Shown piece after piece: positions 1 through 5,109 of a stretch of DNA of 5,109 nt. Position 1 is the stretch's first letter. Every line of letters starts with the position of its first letter. The notes beneath the pieces are model-generated. The model made no database searches. It saw only the letters and a program-made list of their open reading frames with translations, and was not told the DNA's origin. Origin of the DNA: Thermodesulfovibrionales bacterium (GTDB lineage: Bacteria > Nitrospirota > Thermodesulfovibrionia > Thermodesulfovibrionales > SM23-35); NCBI GenBank assembly GCA_020062205.1, contig JAGUWT010000074.1, forward strand, positions 1-5,109. The letters run 5' to 3'. A program made the translations under genes and the position numbers.

Positions 1-612
1 AAATCTTTGCCTTTTGTGCCTAATCTCAAGGAAAAAAGGTCTTCCCCTCATGTCCAGCCAGAGATTAAGAAACCCTTACAGGATGAGAATGTTTTAGCTA
101 TGCCTGAAAAGGGGGGGCAATATCCTGAGAAGCTGGGAGAGGGGAAGGGAGAAAGTAAAGATAGGATTGAAATACATGAAACACCAGGTACGTCTATCAG
201 AGAAAAGCTCTTTGATAAAAGTATTATTCGTGACCTTGCACAAAGAGAGATCGAGAAAGAAAATAAGACAAAGAGAGAGAATGTATTTACCTTCGACACG
301 AATGAATACCGATTCCTCACATACAACAAAAGATTAAAAGAGAAAATTGAGGGCATCTGGATGTATCCCATAGATGCAGCAGAAAATGGGATTTATGGTG
401 ACCTGATAGTAAGATTTACCATAAAGAAGAATGGCAGATTAGGATCAGTTGAACTCGTCAGGACATCAGGTTATAAAAGCTTGGATGATGCTGCTCTGAA
501 GGCACTGAATAATGCTGAGCCGTTCTGGCCCCTCCCTGATGAATGGGGTATGGAAGCCTACACAGTAGTGGGTCATTTTATTTATACTATCTATGGGTAT
601 TATGTAAGATAA
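1..612 (+). CDS. TonB-family C-terminal domain protein (5' end outside window)
   Basis: The frame is open from the first base, so the gene starts upstream; 203 residues are visible, ending at TAA. The first ~95 residues are rich in Lys, Glu and Pro with no hydrophobic stretch, like the periplasmic linker of TonB proteins. From about residue 103 it matches the TonB C-terminal fold: Tyr-Pro at 122-123, a Gly-x-Leu-x-Val-x-Phe-x-Ile strand near 133-141, an SG-Y turn at 156-158, an LDDAAL helix at 161-166, and a PF-x-P-x-P segment near 174-179. In this family the domain contacts TonB boxes of outer-membrane receptors and passes on proton-motive energy from ExbB/ExbD; an N-terminal membrane anchor would lie upstream, unseen. 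The TTG at position 7 is only an internal Leu codon. No ExbB/ExbD or receptor gene is visible, so transport versus another periplasmic role cannot be decided. The downstream gene starts 15 nt after the stop. Confidence 0.85.
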   Translation, partial: KSLPFVPNLKEKRSSPHVQPEIKKPLQDENVLAMPEKGGQYPEKLGEGKGESKDRIEIHETPGTSIREKLFDKSIIRDLAQREIEKENKTKRENVFTFDTNEYRFLTYNKRLKEKIEGIWMYPIDAAENGIYGDLIVRFTIKKNGRLGSVELVRTSGYKSLDDAALKALNNAEPFWPLPDEWGMEAYTVVGHFIYTIYGYYVR

Positions 613-627
613 CCTAAAAAATGATTC

Positions 628-843
628 ATGGAACGAAGACTCTATCTCAAAGTAGGTGATGTTGTCAGGCATACACAGTATAAAATGTGGGGTGCTGGTG
701 AAGTTATTGAAGAGAAACATTCCACTCTGCCAGGTGGTTTATGTCTTGTGAGAATCTTGTTCGAAGACGGTATTGAACGGGCATTTATCAATGACCTTAA
801 TAGTGAATGCTGCTGCTATTATGCAGGGATCAGATTAAGCTGA
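628..843 (+). CDS. Small DUF3553-like (Tudor/SH3-like fold) protein with CCC motif
   Basis: This is a 71-residue cytosolic protein with no signal peptide or membrane segment. Residues 7-15 (Leu-Lys-Val-Gly-Asp-Val-Val-Arg-His) followed by Trp21-Gly-x-Gly24 and Val26 resemble the start of DUF3553 and related small beta-barrel domains, which open with a GD-x-V-x-H motif and a W-G-x-G-x-V turn. A second strand pair (residues 39-47, ending Phe-Glu-Asp-Gly) and an Asn-Asp-Leu at 55-57 complete a barrel-like pattern. The tail is distinctive: three consecutive cysteines at 61-63, then Tyr-Tyr-Ala-Gly-Ile. Function is unknown; such folds often bind nucleic acid or protein, but that is family-level inference. 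The ATG at 628 is chosen because it directly precedes the conserved region; the ATG at 621 is in another frame and stops quickly. There is no clear Shine-Dalgarno sequence. It lies 15 nt after the TonB-like gene, so the two are probably co-transcribed. Confidence 0.75.
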   Translation: MERRLYLKVGDVVRHTQYKMWGAGEVIEEKHSTLPGGLCLVRILFEDGIERAFINDLNSECCCYYAGIRLS

Positions 844-880
844 CCTTAAGCATTAAGTTAAGTTTACACTATAACACGCT

Positions 881-902
881 ATTATTAAATAATTATTAAA
901 TA
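881..902. repeat. Perfect 11-bp tandem direct repeat upstream of promoter
   Basis: The 11-mer ATTATTAAATA occurs twice in immediate succession (881-891 and 892-902), followed by a partial, diverged third unit (ATTTTATT, 903-910) that runs into the -35 element. The period of about one helical turn puts both A/T-rich units on the same DNA face just upstream of the -35 hexamer. This position suits an UP element for RNA polymerase alpha subunits or a two-site operator. The repeat is directly visible; the function is inferred. Confidence 0.8.
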
Positions 903-908
903 ATTTTA

Positions 909-937
909 TTGACAAAATAATCCACTCATGTTTTAAT
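909..937 (+). promoter_or_regulatory. Predicted sigma-70-type promoter for the HD-GYP/kinase/ogt operon
   Basis: A consensus -35 hexamer TTGACA (909-914) is followed, after exactly 17 bp, by TTTAAT (932-937), a 5/6 match to the -10 consensus. It sits in the only sizeable gap (844-943) between genes and is preceded by AT-rich tandem repeats. A start site 7 nt after the -10 would fall at about 944, the A of the next gene's ATG, implying little or no 5' leader. A weaker alternative is TTTACA (863-868) with TTAAAT (885-890, 16-bp spacer), which would give a leader of about 45 nt. The rest of the gap holds three TTAAG copies (846-862) and no convincing terminator for the upstream pair. Confidence 0.5.
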
Positions 938-943
938 TTTTTA

Positions 944-1954
944 ATGGACTCTTATAAGGGTTTTACTCAAGAGGAGAAGCCCTCTATCCTGGTTGTAGAT
1001 GATCTGCAGCCAAATCTTGAGCTCATGGAAGCAATCTTCCTCAAAGGGGGATTCAAGGTCTATACAGCACTTGGAGCAGATGTTGCTACCGAGATATTCA
1101 AACAATGTCCAGTTGACCTTGCAGTCGTCGATGTCATGATGCCTGGGATTGACGGCTTTGAATTATGCAGGATATTCAAGGACATATCACGAAAGCGATT
1201 TTTCCCTGTGATACTTCTTACAGCCCTGACAGACAGGAATAGCAGAATAAAGGGTATTGAGTCAGGGGCAGACGATTTTATCAGCAAGCCATTTGATACT
1301 ACTGAACTGATGGTGAAGATACGATCCCTTTTAAAACTCAAGGCACTTCAAGAAGAGCTTGATCACTCAGAAAACATTATTCTCACCCTTGCTGTCGCGA
1401 TGGAGGCAAGAGACCCATACACAAAAGGACATTCAACGCGAGTCAGTGAACTTTCCATGAATTTTGCTTCATTTCTCGGTATGCCGCAGAAAGATCAAGA
1501 AGATATGAAAAAGGCTGGGATACTCCACGATATAGGAAAGATATGTCTGAGTAAAGTATTACTCCATAAGCCTGGGAACCTGACAGAGGAAGAGAAAGAG
1601 GTCATCAAGACACATGCCGTTTTAGGTGAGGAAATGTGTCGTCCACTTTGCTCAATGAGACGGATACTCCCAGCAATACGGCATCACCATGAGCGGTGGG
1701 ATGGAAAGGGTTTTCCGGACAGGCTTTTCAGAGAGAGTATCCCAATTATGGCAAGGATACTTTTTATAGTGGATTCCTTTGATGCTATGGCATCAAAACG
1801 TCCCTATCGAAATTCTTTCTCAGTGAAGACCTCACTCGATATTATGAAATCAGAACGACGGAAAGGACAGTGGGATCCTGAATTGCTTGGATACTTTCTT
1901 GAGATGATGTCCTTTACAGCAGATAAGGTTTATCAAACAGATGTTAAGGCTTAA
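944..1954 (+). CDS. Response regulator with HD-GYP domain (predicted c-di-GMP phosphodiesterase)
   Basis: This 336-residue cytosolic protein has a receiver domain (about 14-133) and an HD-GYP domain (about 145-318), the RpfG-like architecture. Receiver residues are complete: acidic pair Asp19-Asp20, phosphoacceptor Asp63, Thr93, and Lys115-Pro116. The HD-GYP core is also present: His163, His195-Asp196 in HDIGK, His224, His248-His249 followed by Glu, Asp-Gly-Lys-Gly at 253-256, Asp277, and Arg-Pro-Tyr-Arg at 286-289. The signature GYP reads Gly-Phe-Pro (256-258), a conservative change. The family hydrolyses c-di-GMP to pGpG or GMP at a two- or three-metal centre, so activity is likely, gated by phosphorylation. 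ATG 944 is the only usual start upstream of the receiver's first strand; no Shine-Dalgarno precedes it and the promoter lies just 6 nt away. A GAGGAG at 971-976 has no standard start codon behind it. The 3' end overlaps the hybrid kinase gene by 14 nt, suggesting that kinase is its phosphodonor. Confidence 0.95.
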   Translation: MDSYKGFTQEEKPSILVVDDLQPNLELMEAIFLKGGFKVYTALGADVATEIFKQCPVDLAVVDVMMPGIDGFELCRIFKDISRKRFFPVILLTALTDRNSRIKGIESGADDFISKPFDTTELMVKIRSLLKLKALQEELDHSENIILTLAVAMEARDPYTKGHSTRVSELSMNFASFLGMPQKDQEDMKKAGILHDIGKICLSKVLLHKPGNLTEEEKEVIKTHAVLGEEMCRPLCSMRRILPAIRHHHERWDGKGFPDRLFRESIPIMARILFIVDSFDAMASKRPYRNSFSVKTSLDIMKSERRKGQWDPELLGYFLEMMSFTADKVYQTDVKA

Positions 1955-4487
1955 ACTTTCAAACCTGATAGAAACCTCGAATGATATTGTCCTGATCATA
2001 GATTCAGCAGGGCAAATCAACATTGTGAATGAACGTGCTGTTAAAATGCTTGGCTACACAAGAGAAGAACTAAGGGGAAGAACCATTGAGTCATTCGTGA
2101 CTGATGGCTCCTGGGAGGATGTTCAGAAGGAACTTGAGAGGAAATCCGCACTGAGCGGTTACGAGATTACCGTTGCTGATTCTGAGGGACGGGAATTTGA
2201 TGTGAGGATAAATGCATCTGTCATAAAAGAAAAAGATGGAACAACTTCAGGTTCGATATTTGTGCTCAGGAGCCTGAAGGAAGAGAGAAATCTCAAGAGG
2301 GCACTTGAGGATAAGACAAAGGCGCTTGAGGAGTTAAATGAGAACCTTGAGAAGAAGGTGCTTGAGAGGACCGAAGAGCTTAAGAAGATAAACAGGGAGT
2401 TGGAACGGGCAAACCAACTGAAGGGCAGGTTCATTGCCAATATGAGCCATGAGCTGAGAACCCCTCTGAACTCAATCATCGGGTTTTCAGATATCCTTCT
2501 TGAGAAGACATTCGGAGATATCAATGAAACTCAGGAGCGTTACATACGAAATATCTATTCATCAGGAAATCATCTGCTCGAGTTGATCAATAATGTTCTG
2601 GATATTGCAAAAATAGAGGCAGGCCGATATGAAATGACCTATGAAACCTTTCTGGTTAAAAATGCAATAGATGAAGTCATAAACATCATGAAGTCTCTTG
2701 CCGAGAACAAGTCTATCGATATCAAAGTCTCCATAGATGAAGGCATATCCTCTATTACAGCAGACAGGGTAAAACTGAAACAAGTCCTCTATAACCTGCT
2801 TTCGAATGCAATAAAGTTTACACCCGAAAGGGGTATGGTTGGAGTTGATGTCTATAAGGAAATAAATATTGAGGGACGCTATCCCTGGGCAATGCCTGGC
2901 CTTGAGTTTGTAAAATTTTCAATCTGGGATACCGGTATCGGCATAAGTCCTGAAGACAATGAGAAGATATTTGATGAGTTTGAACAGGCAAATTCAACAT
3001 TTTCTCGGAAATATGGCGGGGCTGGTCTTGGGCTTGCTCTGACAAAAAAGCTTGTTGAATTGCATGGCGGGAATATAACGGTTGAGAGTATCCCGGGTGA
3101 GGGGAGTACATTCTCTTTCCTCATACCTGTTACATCTCCTGTTGAGTCGAAAGCACCAGAGACAGTCGGAGCAGTAGATCTCAATTTCCCATGGATGAAA
3201 GAAGATGCACCACTCATACTCGTTGTTGAAGATGACCTTCCTTCTGCAGAGATCCTCACCCTGCATCTAACGCAGGCGGGTTACAAGGTTGCTCATGCAT
3301 TTGATGGTGAAGAGGCTCTGAAGAAGGCAAGGAGCCTGAAGCCATTTGCCATTACCTTAGATGTTATGCTTCCGCACAAGGATGGATGGGAAGTCCTCCA
3401 GGAGCTGAAGAGTGACCATGAAACTGCTGAGATACCTGTCATCATACATTCTGTAGTCAATAACAAGGAACTTGCCTTTGCCCTCGGCGCAACAGATTAT
3501 CTGCTCAAACCACTTGACAGAAAGGCTCTTATTACCAAGCTCGAAGAGATAAGTGTCTCTAAAGGCAAGAAGATACTACCGCTATCAATTCTGATTATAG
3601 AATCAGAAGATGCAGTAACAAACCATTTCAAAGAACTATTAGAGCCACAGGGTTTCTTAATTTATACTGCATCCGAAGGGAAGCGGGGCATAGAGCTTTC
3701 ATCAGCATTGAGACCGGGCGTTATCCTGCTTGATTTCACACTTTCAGATATGCTGGGGTTTGACGTGATAAAAGAGATAAGGGAAAATCCTTCAACAAAG
3801 GATATCCCTATATTTATCCTCACGGAAAGGGACATCTCTGTTGATGACAGAATGAACCTTGTGGGAAAGATAGAGCGGATTGTCCAGAAGCATGCCTTTG
3901 ACACAAAGGAATTTGTTGAGCATATAAAAGAACTTGAGATCCTTTATCCGAAGAGGGCAGGGCTAATAGACGAGCTTACAGGATTGTTCAGCCACAGATA
4001 TTTTCAGATAAGGCTTGCGCAGGAAGTACGAAGGGCAGAGCGGTACAAACTCCCCTTAAACCTCCTGCTTTTAGACATAGATTTCTTCGGACAGTATGGA
4101 GAAAAGCACGGAAAATACTATGGCAACTTGCTGCTCAAAAAGGCTGCTGAACTTCTGGGAAAAAATATCAGGGGTTCTGATGCTATTGTGCGCTATGGGA
4201 GAGACTCCTTTGCGATCATACTGCCGAACACTGTCATCTCAGCAGGGCTTTCATTGAGTAACAGATTCAATGCGATTATAAAAAACTACCCATTCCTTTA
4301 TGAGGAGTCTCAGCCAAAAGGACGGATAACATCCAGTATAGGTCTTGCCTTCTTTGACGGCCAATCACCAGAGGAGTTTATCTTAAGCGCGGAAAAGGCG
4401 TTGGCCTCTGCTATCAAGAAGGGTGGTGATAGGGTTGAGATCTACTCCAGAGAACAACATGAAGAAGAAGAGGTTCAGCAGCACTGA
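1941..4487 (+). CDS. Soluble hybrid histidine kinase: PAS-HisKA-HATPase-REC-REC-degenerate GGDEF
   Basis: The protein has 848 residues and no membrane segment, so it is probably a cytosolic sensor. In order: PAS domain (about 5-112); coiled coil (about 113-160, rich in Glu, Lys and Leu); HisKA with phosphoacceptor His170 in the SHELRTP motif; HATPase_c with N-box Asn285/Asn289, G1 Asp330-Gly-x-Gly and the Gly-rich G2 loop at 359-365; receiver 1 (about 424-537) with Glu430-Asp431, Asp474, Ser504 and Lys523-Pro; receiver 2 (about 547-665) with Asp598, Thr628 and Lys650; and a GGDEF fold (about 673-838). The signature reads Gly-Arg-Asp-Ser-Phe at 753-757 and the guanine-contacting Asn and Asp are Gly720 and Asn729, so cyclase activity is improbable. 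An RxxD motif (Arg744-Asp747) remains. No HPt domain is visible. ATG 1941 lies inside the previous gene and gives a complete PAS; only a weak AAGG (1925-1928) precedes it, so translational coupling is likely. It is the probable partner of the upstream HD-GYP regulator. Confidence 0.95.
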   Translation: MLRLKLSNLIETSNDIVLIIDSAGQINIVNERAVKMLGYTREELRGRTIESFVTDGSWEDVQKELERKSALSGYEITVADSEGREFDVRINASVIKEKDGTTSGSIFVLRSLKEERNLKRALEDKTKALEELNENLEKKVLERTEELKKINRELERANQLKGRFIANMSHELRTPLNSIIGFSDILLEKTFGDINETQERYIRNIYSSGNHLLELINNVLDIAKIEAGRYEMTYETFLVKNAIDEVINIMKSLAENKSIDIKVSIDEGISSITADRVKLKQVLYNLLSNAIKFTPERGMVGVDVYKEINIEGRYPWAMPGLEFVKFSIWDTGIGISPEDNEKIFDEFEQANSTFSRKYGGAGLGLALTKKLVELHGGNITVESIPGEGSTFSFLIPVTSPVESKAPETVGAVDLNFPWMKEDAPLILVVEDDLPSAEILTLHLTQAGYKVAHAFDGEEALKKARSLKPFAITLDVMLPHKDGWEVLQELKSDHETAEIPVIIHSVVNNKELAFALGATDYLLKPLDRKALITKLEEISVSKGKKILPLSILIIESEDAVTNHFKELLEPQGFLIYTASEGKRGIELSSALRPGVILLDFTLSDMLGFDVIKEIRENPSTKDIPIFILTERDISVDDRMNLVGKIERIVQKHAFDTKEFVEHIKELEILYPKRAGLIDELTGLFSHRYFQIRLAQEVRRAERYKLPLNLLLLDIDFFGQYGEKHGKYYGNLLLKKAAELLGKNIRGSDAIVRYGRDSFAIILPNTVISAGLSLSNRFNAIIKNYPFLYEESQPKGRITSSIGLAFFDGQSPEEFILSAEKALASAIKKGGDRVEIYSREQHEEEEVQQH
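4170..4211 (+). other. Codons for retained RxxD I-site and degenerate GGDEF signature
   Basis: This sub-feature lies within the hybrid kinase gene. Codons 744-747 (4170-4181) encode Arg-Gly-Ser-Asp, matching the RxxD c-di-GMP inhibitory site of diguanylate cyclases. Exactly five residues separate it from the signature position, the same spacing as in PleD. Codons 753-757 (4197-4211) encode Gly-Arg-Asp-Ser-Phe where an active enzyme has GG(D/E)EF: the second Gly that contacts the nucleotide is Arg, and the catalytic, metal-binding Glu is Ser. Reading c-di-GMP rather than making it is the inferred role. Confidence 0.75.
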
Positions 4488-4959
4488 TTCCTTCCATGAC
4501 ACGTTTGGAAGCCCTTTTGGTACCCTGTATCTTTTATTGTCTGGAAAAACCCTGAAAGGGATTACCTTTAAAAAGCCTGATGAGATACCTCGAAAAGGCG
4601 ATGCTCCTGCTTTGATAAAAAAGGAACTGAAGGAGTATTTTGAAAATGGAAGAGAGGAATTCACACAAAAAATAGATTTTCCGAAAGGTACGGAATTTGA
4701 GAAGAAGGTCTGGCTTGCACTGAAAGAGGTGCCGTATGGAGAGACAAGAACATATAAATGGCTTGCTGAAAAGGTTGGACAGCCGAATGCGTGCAGGGCA
4801 GTTGGCAGGGCGTTAAGTAGAAATCCTATACCAATTCTTCTCCCATGCCATCGTATCATTGAATCTGATGGCTCAATCGGTGGCTATTCATCAGGCATTA
4901 ATATCAAGAGAAGGCTGCTTGAAATGGAATACTATATAAAGTTGTCAAAAAAAGGTTAG
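4459..4959 (+). CDS. ogt: Methylated-DNA--protein-cysteine methyltransferase (Ogt/AGT family)
   Basis: This 166-residue protein repairs O6-alkylguanine (and O4-alkylthymine) by moving the alkyl group irreversibly onto its own cysteine. An N-terminal ribonuclease-like domain (about 8-75) precedes the DNA-binding/active-site domain. The latter has Phe-x-x-x-Val-Trp (about 80-85), Val-Pro-Tyr-Gly-Glu (91-95), Tyr99, the recognition-helix Arg-Ala-Val-Gly (113-116, with the arginine finger Arg113), Asn-Pro (122-123), and Pro-Cys-His-Arg with nucleophile Cys130 and His131. The Gly-Gly-Tyr near 141-143 is also typical. Length is normal for the family, and there is no AdaA or AlkA fusion. ATG 4459 was chosen; it overlaps the kinase gene by 29 nt and is preceded by a weak AGAG. 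GTG codons at 4423 and 4426 and a TTG at 4435 would add up to 12 unconserved residues. The overlap places it in the signalling operon, an unusual partner; no Ada-type regulator is nearby. Confidence 0.93.
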   Translation: MKKKRFSSTDSFHDTFGSPFGTLYLLLSGKTLKGITFKKPDEIPRKGDAPALIKKELKEYFENGREEFTQKIDFPKGTEFEKKVWLALKEVPYGETRTYKWLAEKVGQPNACRAVGRALSRNPIPILLPCHRIIESDGSIGGYSSGINIKRRLLEMEYYIKLSKKG

Positions 4960-4999
4960 GGGGATGACATACAGGCAGGACATAGCATTTTCGCTCATT

Positions 5000-5043
5000 C
5001 TCGGTCGTACCGACCTCCGAGGGCTTTTGCCTCTTGATTTTTA
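5000..5043 (+). terminator. Possible hairpin terminator after ogt
   Basis: Two adjacent GC-rich hairpins lie 40-75 nt after the ogt stop: TCGGT (5001-5005) with ACCGA (5009-5013) around a 3-nt loop, and GAGG plus C (5019-5022, 5024) with GCCTC (5029-5033) around TTTT, with one bulged G. A T-rich run (TTGATTTTT, 5034-5042) follows. The stems are short and imperfect, and they adjoin a repeat-like element, so they may be part of that repeat instead. Confidence 0.3.
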
Positions 5044-5047
5044 CTTC

Positions 5048-5107
5048 GGGGACAGCCCCGATTCTACGACTCCACTTCGTTTCGTCCGTAAATCTGGGAC
5101 AGTCCCC
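5048..5107. repeat. Imperfect ~60-bp inverted repeat, REP/MITE-like, at window end
   Basis: GGGGAC (5048-5053) is the exact reverse complement of GTCCCC (5102-5107). Further inside, CCC (5057-5059) pairs with GGG (5096-5098), GATT (5060-5063) with AATC (5091-5094), TACG (5065-5068) with CGTA (5087-5090), and AC (5069-5070) with GT (5084-5085). That makes about 20 base pairs around a 13-nt loop, with few bulges. Each arm also contains its own small palindrome: CGGGG-ACAG-CCCCG (5047-5060) and GGGAC-A-GTCCC (5096-5106). The composition differs from the neighbouring genes. Such GGGGAC/GTCCCC hairpins recall repeats mobilised by REP-associated (IS200-like) tyrosine transposases, from general recollection; no transposase is in view and the far boundary may lie outside. 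Confidence 0.6.
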
Positions 5108-5109
5108 TT

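Noticed and set aside
7..9. TTG at position 7 as the start of the TonB-like gene
   Set aside because: The frame is open to base 1 with no ribosome site visible, and TonB-type proteins need an N-terminal anchor that would lie upstream.
845..857. CTTAA/TTAAG hairpin after the 71-residue gene as a terminator
   Set aside because: The stem is only 5 bp and A/T-only apart from one G-C pair, with no following T run; unlikely to terminate transcription.
2879..3259. Minus-strand open frames opposite the kinase HATPase region
   Set aside because: The + strand frame carries the G1, G2 and receiver motifs; the antisense frames have no matching families.
4423..4425. GTG 4423 as ogt start
   Set aside because: It adds 12 residues without family similarity and deepens the overlap with the kinase gene; ATG 4459 gives a normal family length. 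It cannot be excluded, since AAGAAGGG lies directly upstream.
4383..4859. 158-codon minus-strand open frame opposite ogt and the kinase 3' end
   Set aside because: It lies opposite two genes with clear family motifs, and its translation has no domain signature; it is an antisense shadow.
4964..5109. Open + strand frame starting at ATG 4964, reaching the window end
   Set aside because: It runs through the hairpin/inverted-repeat element, has a G run directly against the ATG rather than a spaced ribosome site, and its translation shows no recognisable domain. A repeat read as protein is more likely.
1..5109. CRISPR arrays, tRNA or rRNA genes, complete insertion sequence
   Set aside because: No regularly spaced repeats, no cloverleaf or rRNA-like segment, and no transposase motifs were seen on either strand.

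Overview
The window is a compact stretch, coding almost throughout and all on the + strand, from an unnamed bacterium. A TonB-family periplasmic domain implies a Gram-negative envelope. The moderate-to-low GC, the multi-domain cytosolic signalling proteins and the character of the 3' repeat suggest Nitrospirota (Thermodesulfovibrio-like) or a deltaproteobacterial-type lineage. That placement is inference; no rRNA or other marker is present.

Layout. (1) Positions 1-612 hold the 3' part of a TonB-like gene that enters from upstream. (2) Positions 628-843 hold a 71-residue protein resembling DUF3553 Tudor-like domains, with a striking Cys-Cys-Cys motif. (3) Positions 844-943 are an AT-rich spacer with a perfect 11-bp tandem repeat directly upstream of a near-consensus sigma-70-type promoter. 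(4) Positions 944-4959 hold three overlapping genes that look like one operon: a receiver/HD-GYP response regulator (predicted c-di-GMP phosphodiesterase), an 848-residue soluble hybrid histidine kinase (PAS, HisKA, HATPase, two receivers, degenerate GGDEF), and an Ogt-type O6-alkylguanine-DNA alkyltransferase. (5) Positions 4960-5109 hold no convincing gene but have stacked hairpins and a roughly 60-bp imperfect inverted repeat that looks like a REP/MITE-type repeat cut by the window end.

How the genes may work together. The hybrid kinase is the obvious partner for the HD-GYP regulator encoded 14 nt across the overlap. Its GGDEF domain has lost most substrate-binding and catalytic residues but keeps an RxxD inhibitory-site motif at the canonical spacing. 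This is the pattern expected of a c-di-GMP sensor rather than a cyclase. The sequence therefore suggests a loop: the kinase phosphorylates and activates a c-di-GMP phosphodiesterase and reads c-di-GMP through its own C-terminus. The co-encoded DNA-alkylation repair protein is an unexpected third member. The promoter lies so close to the first ATG that the operon mRNA may be leaderless.
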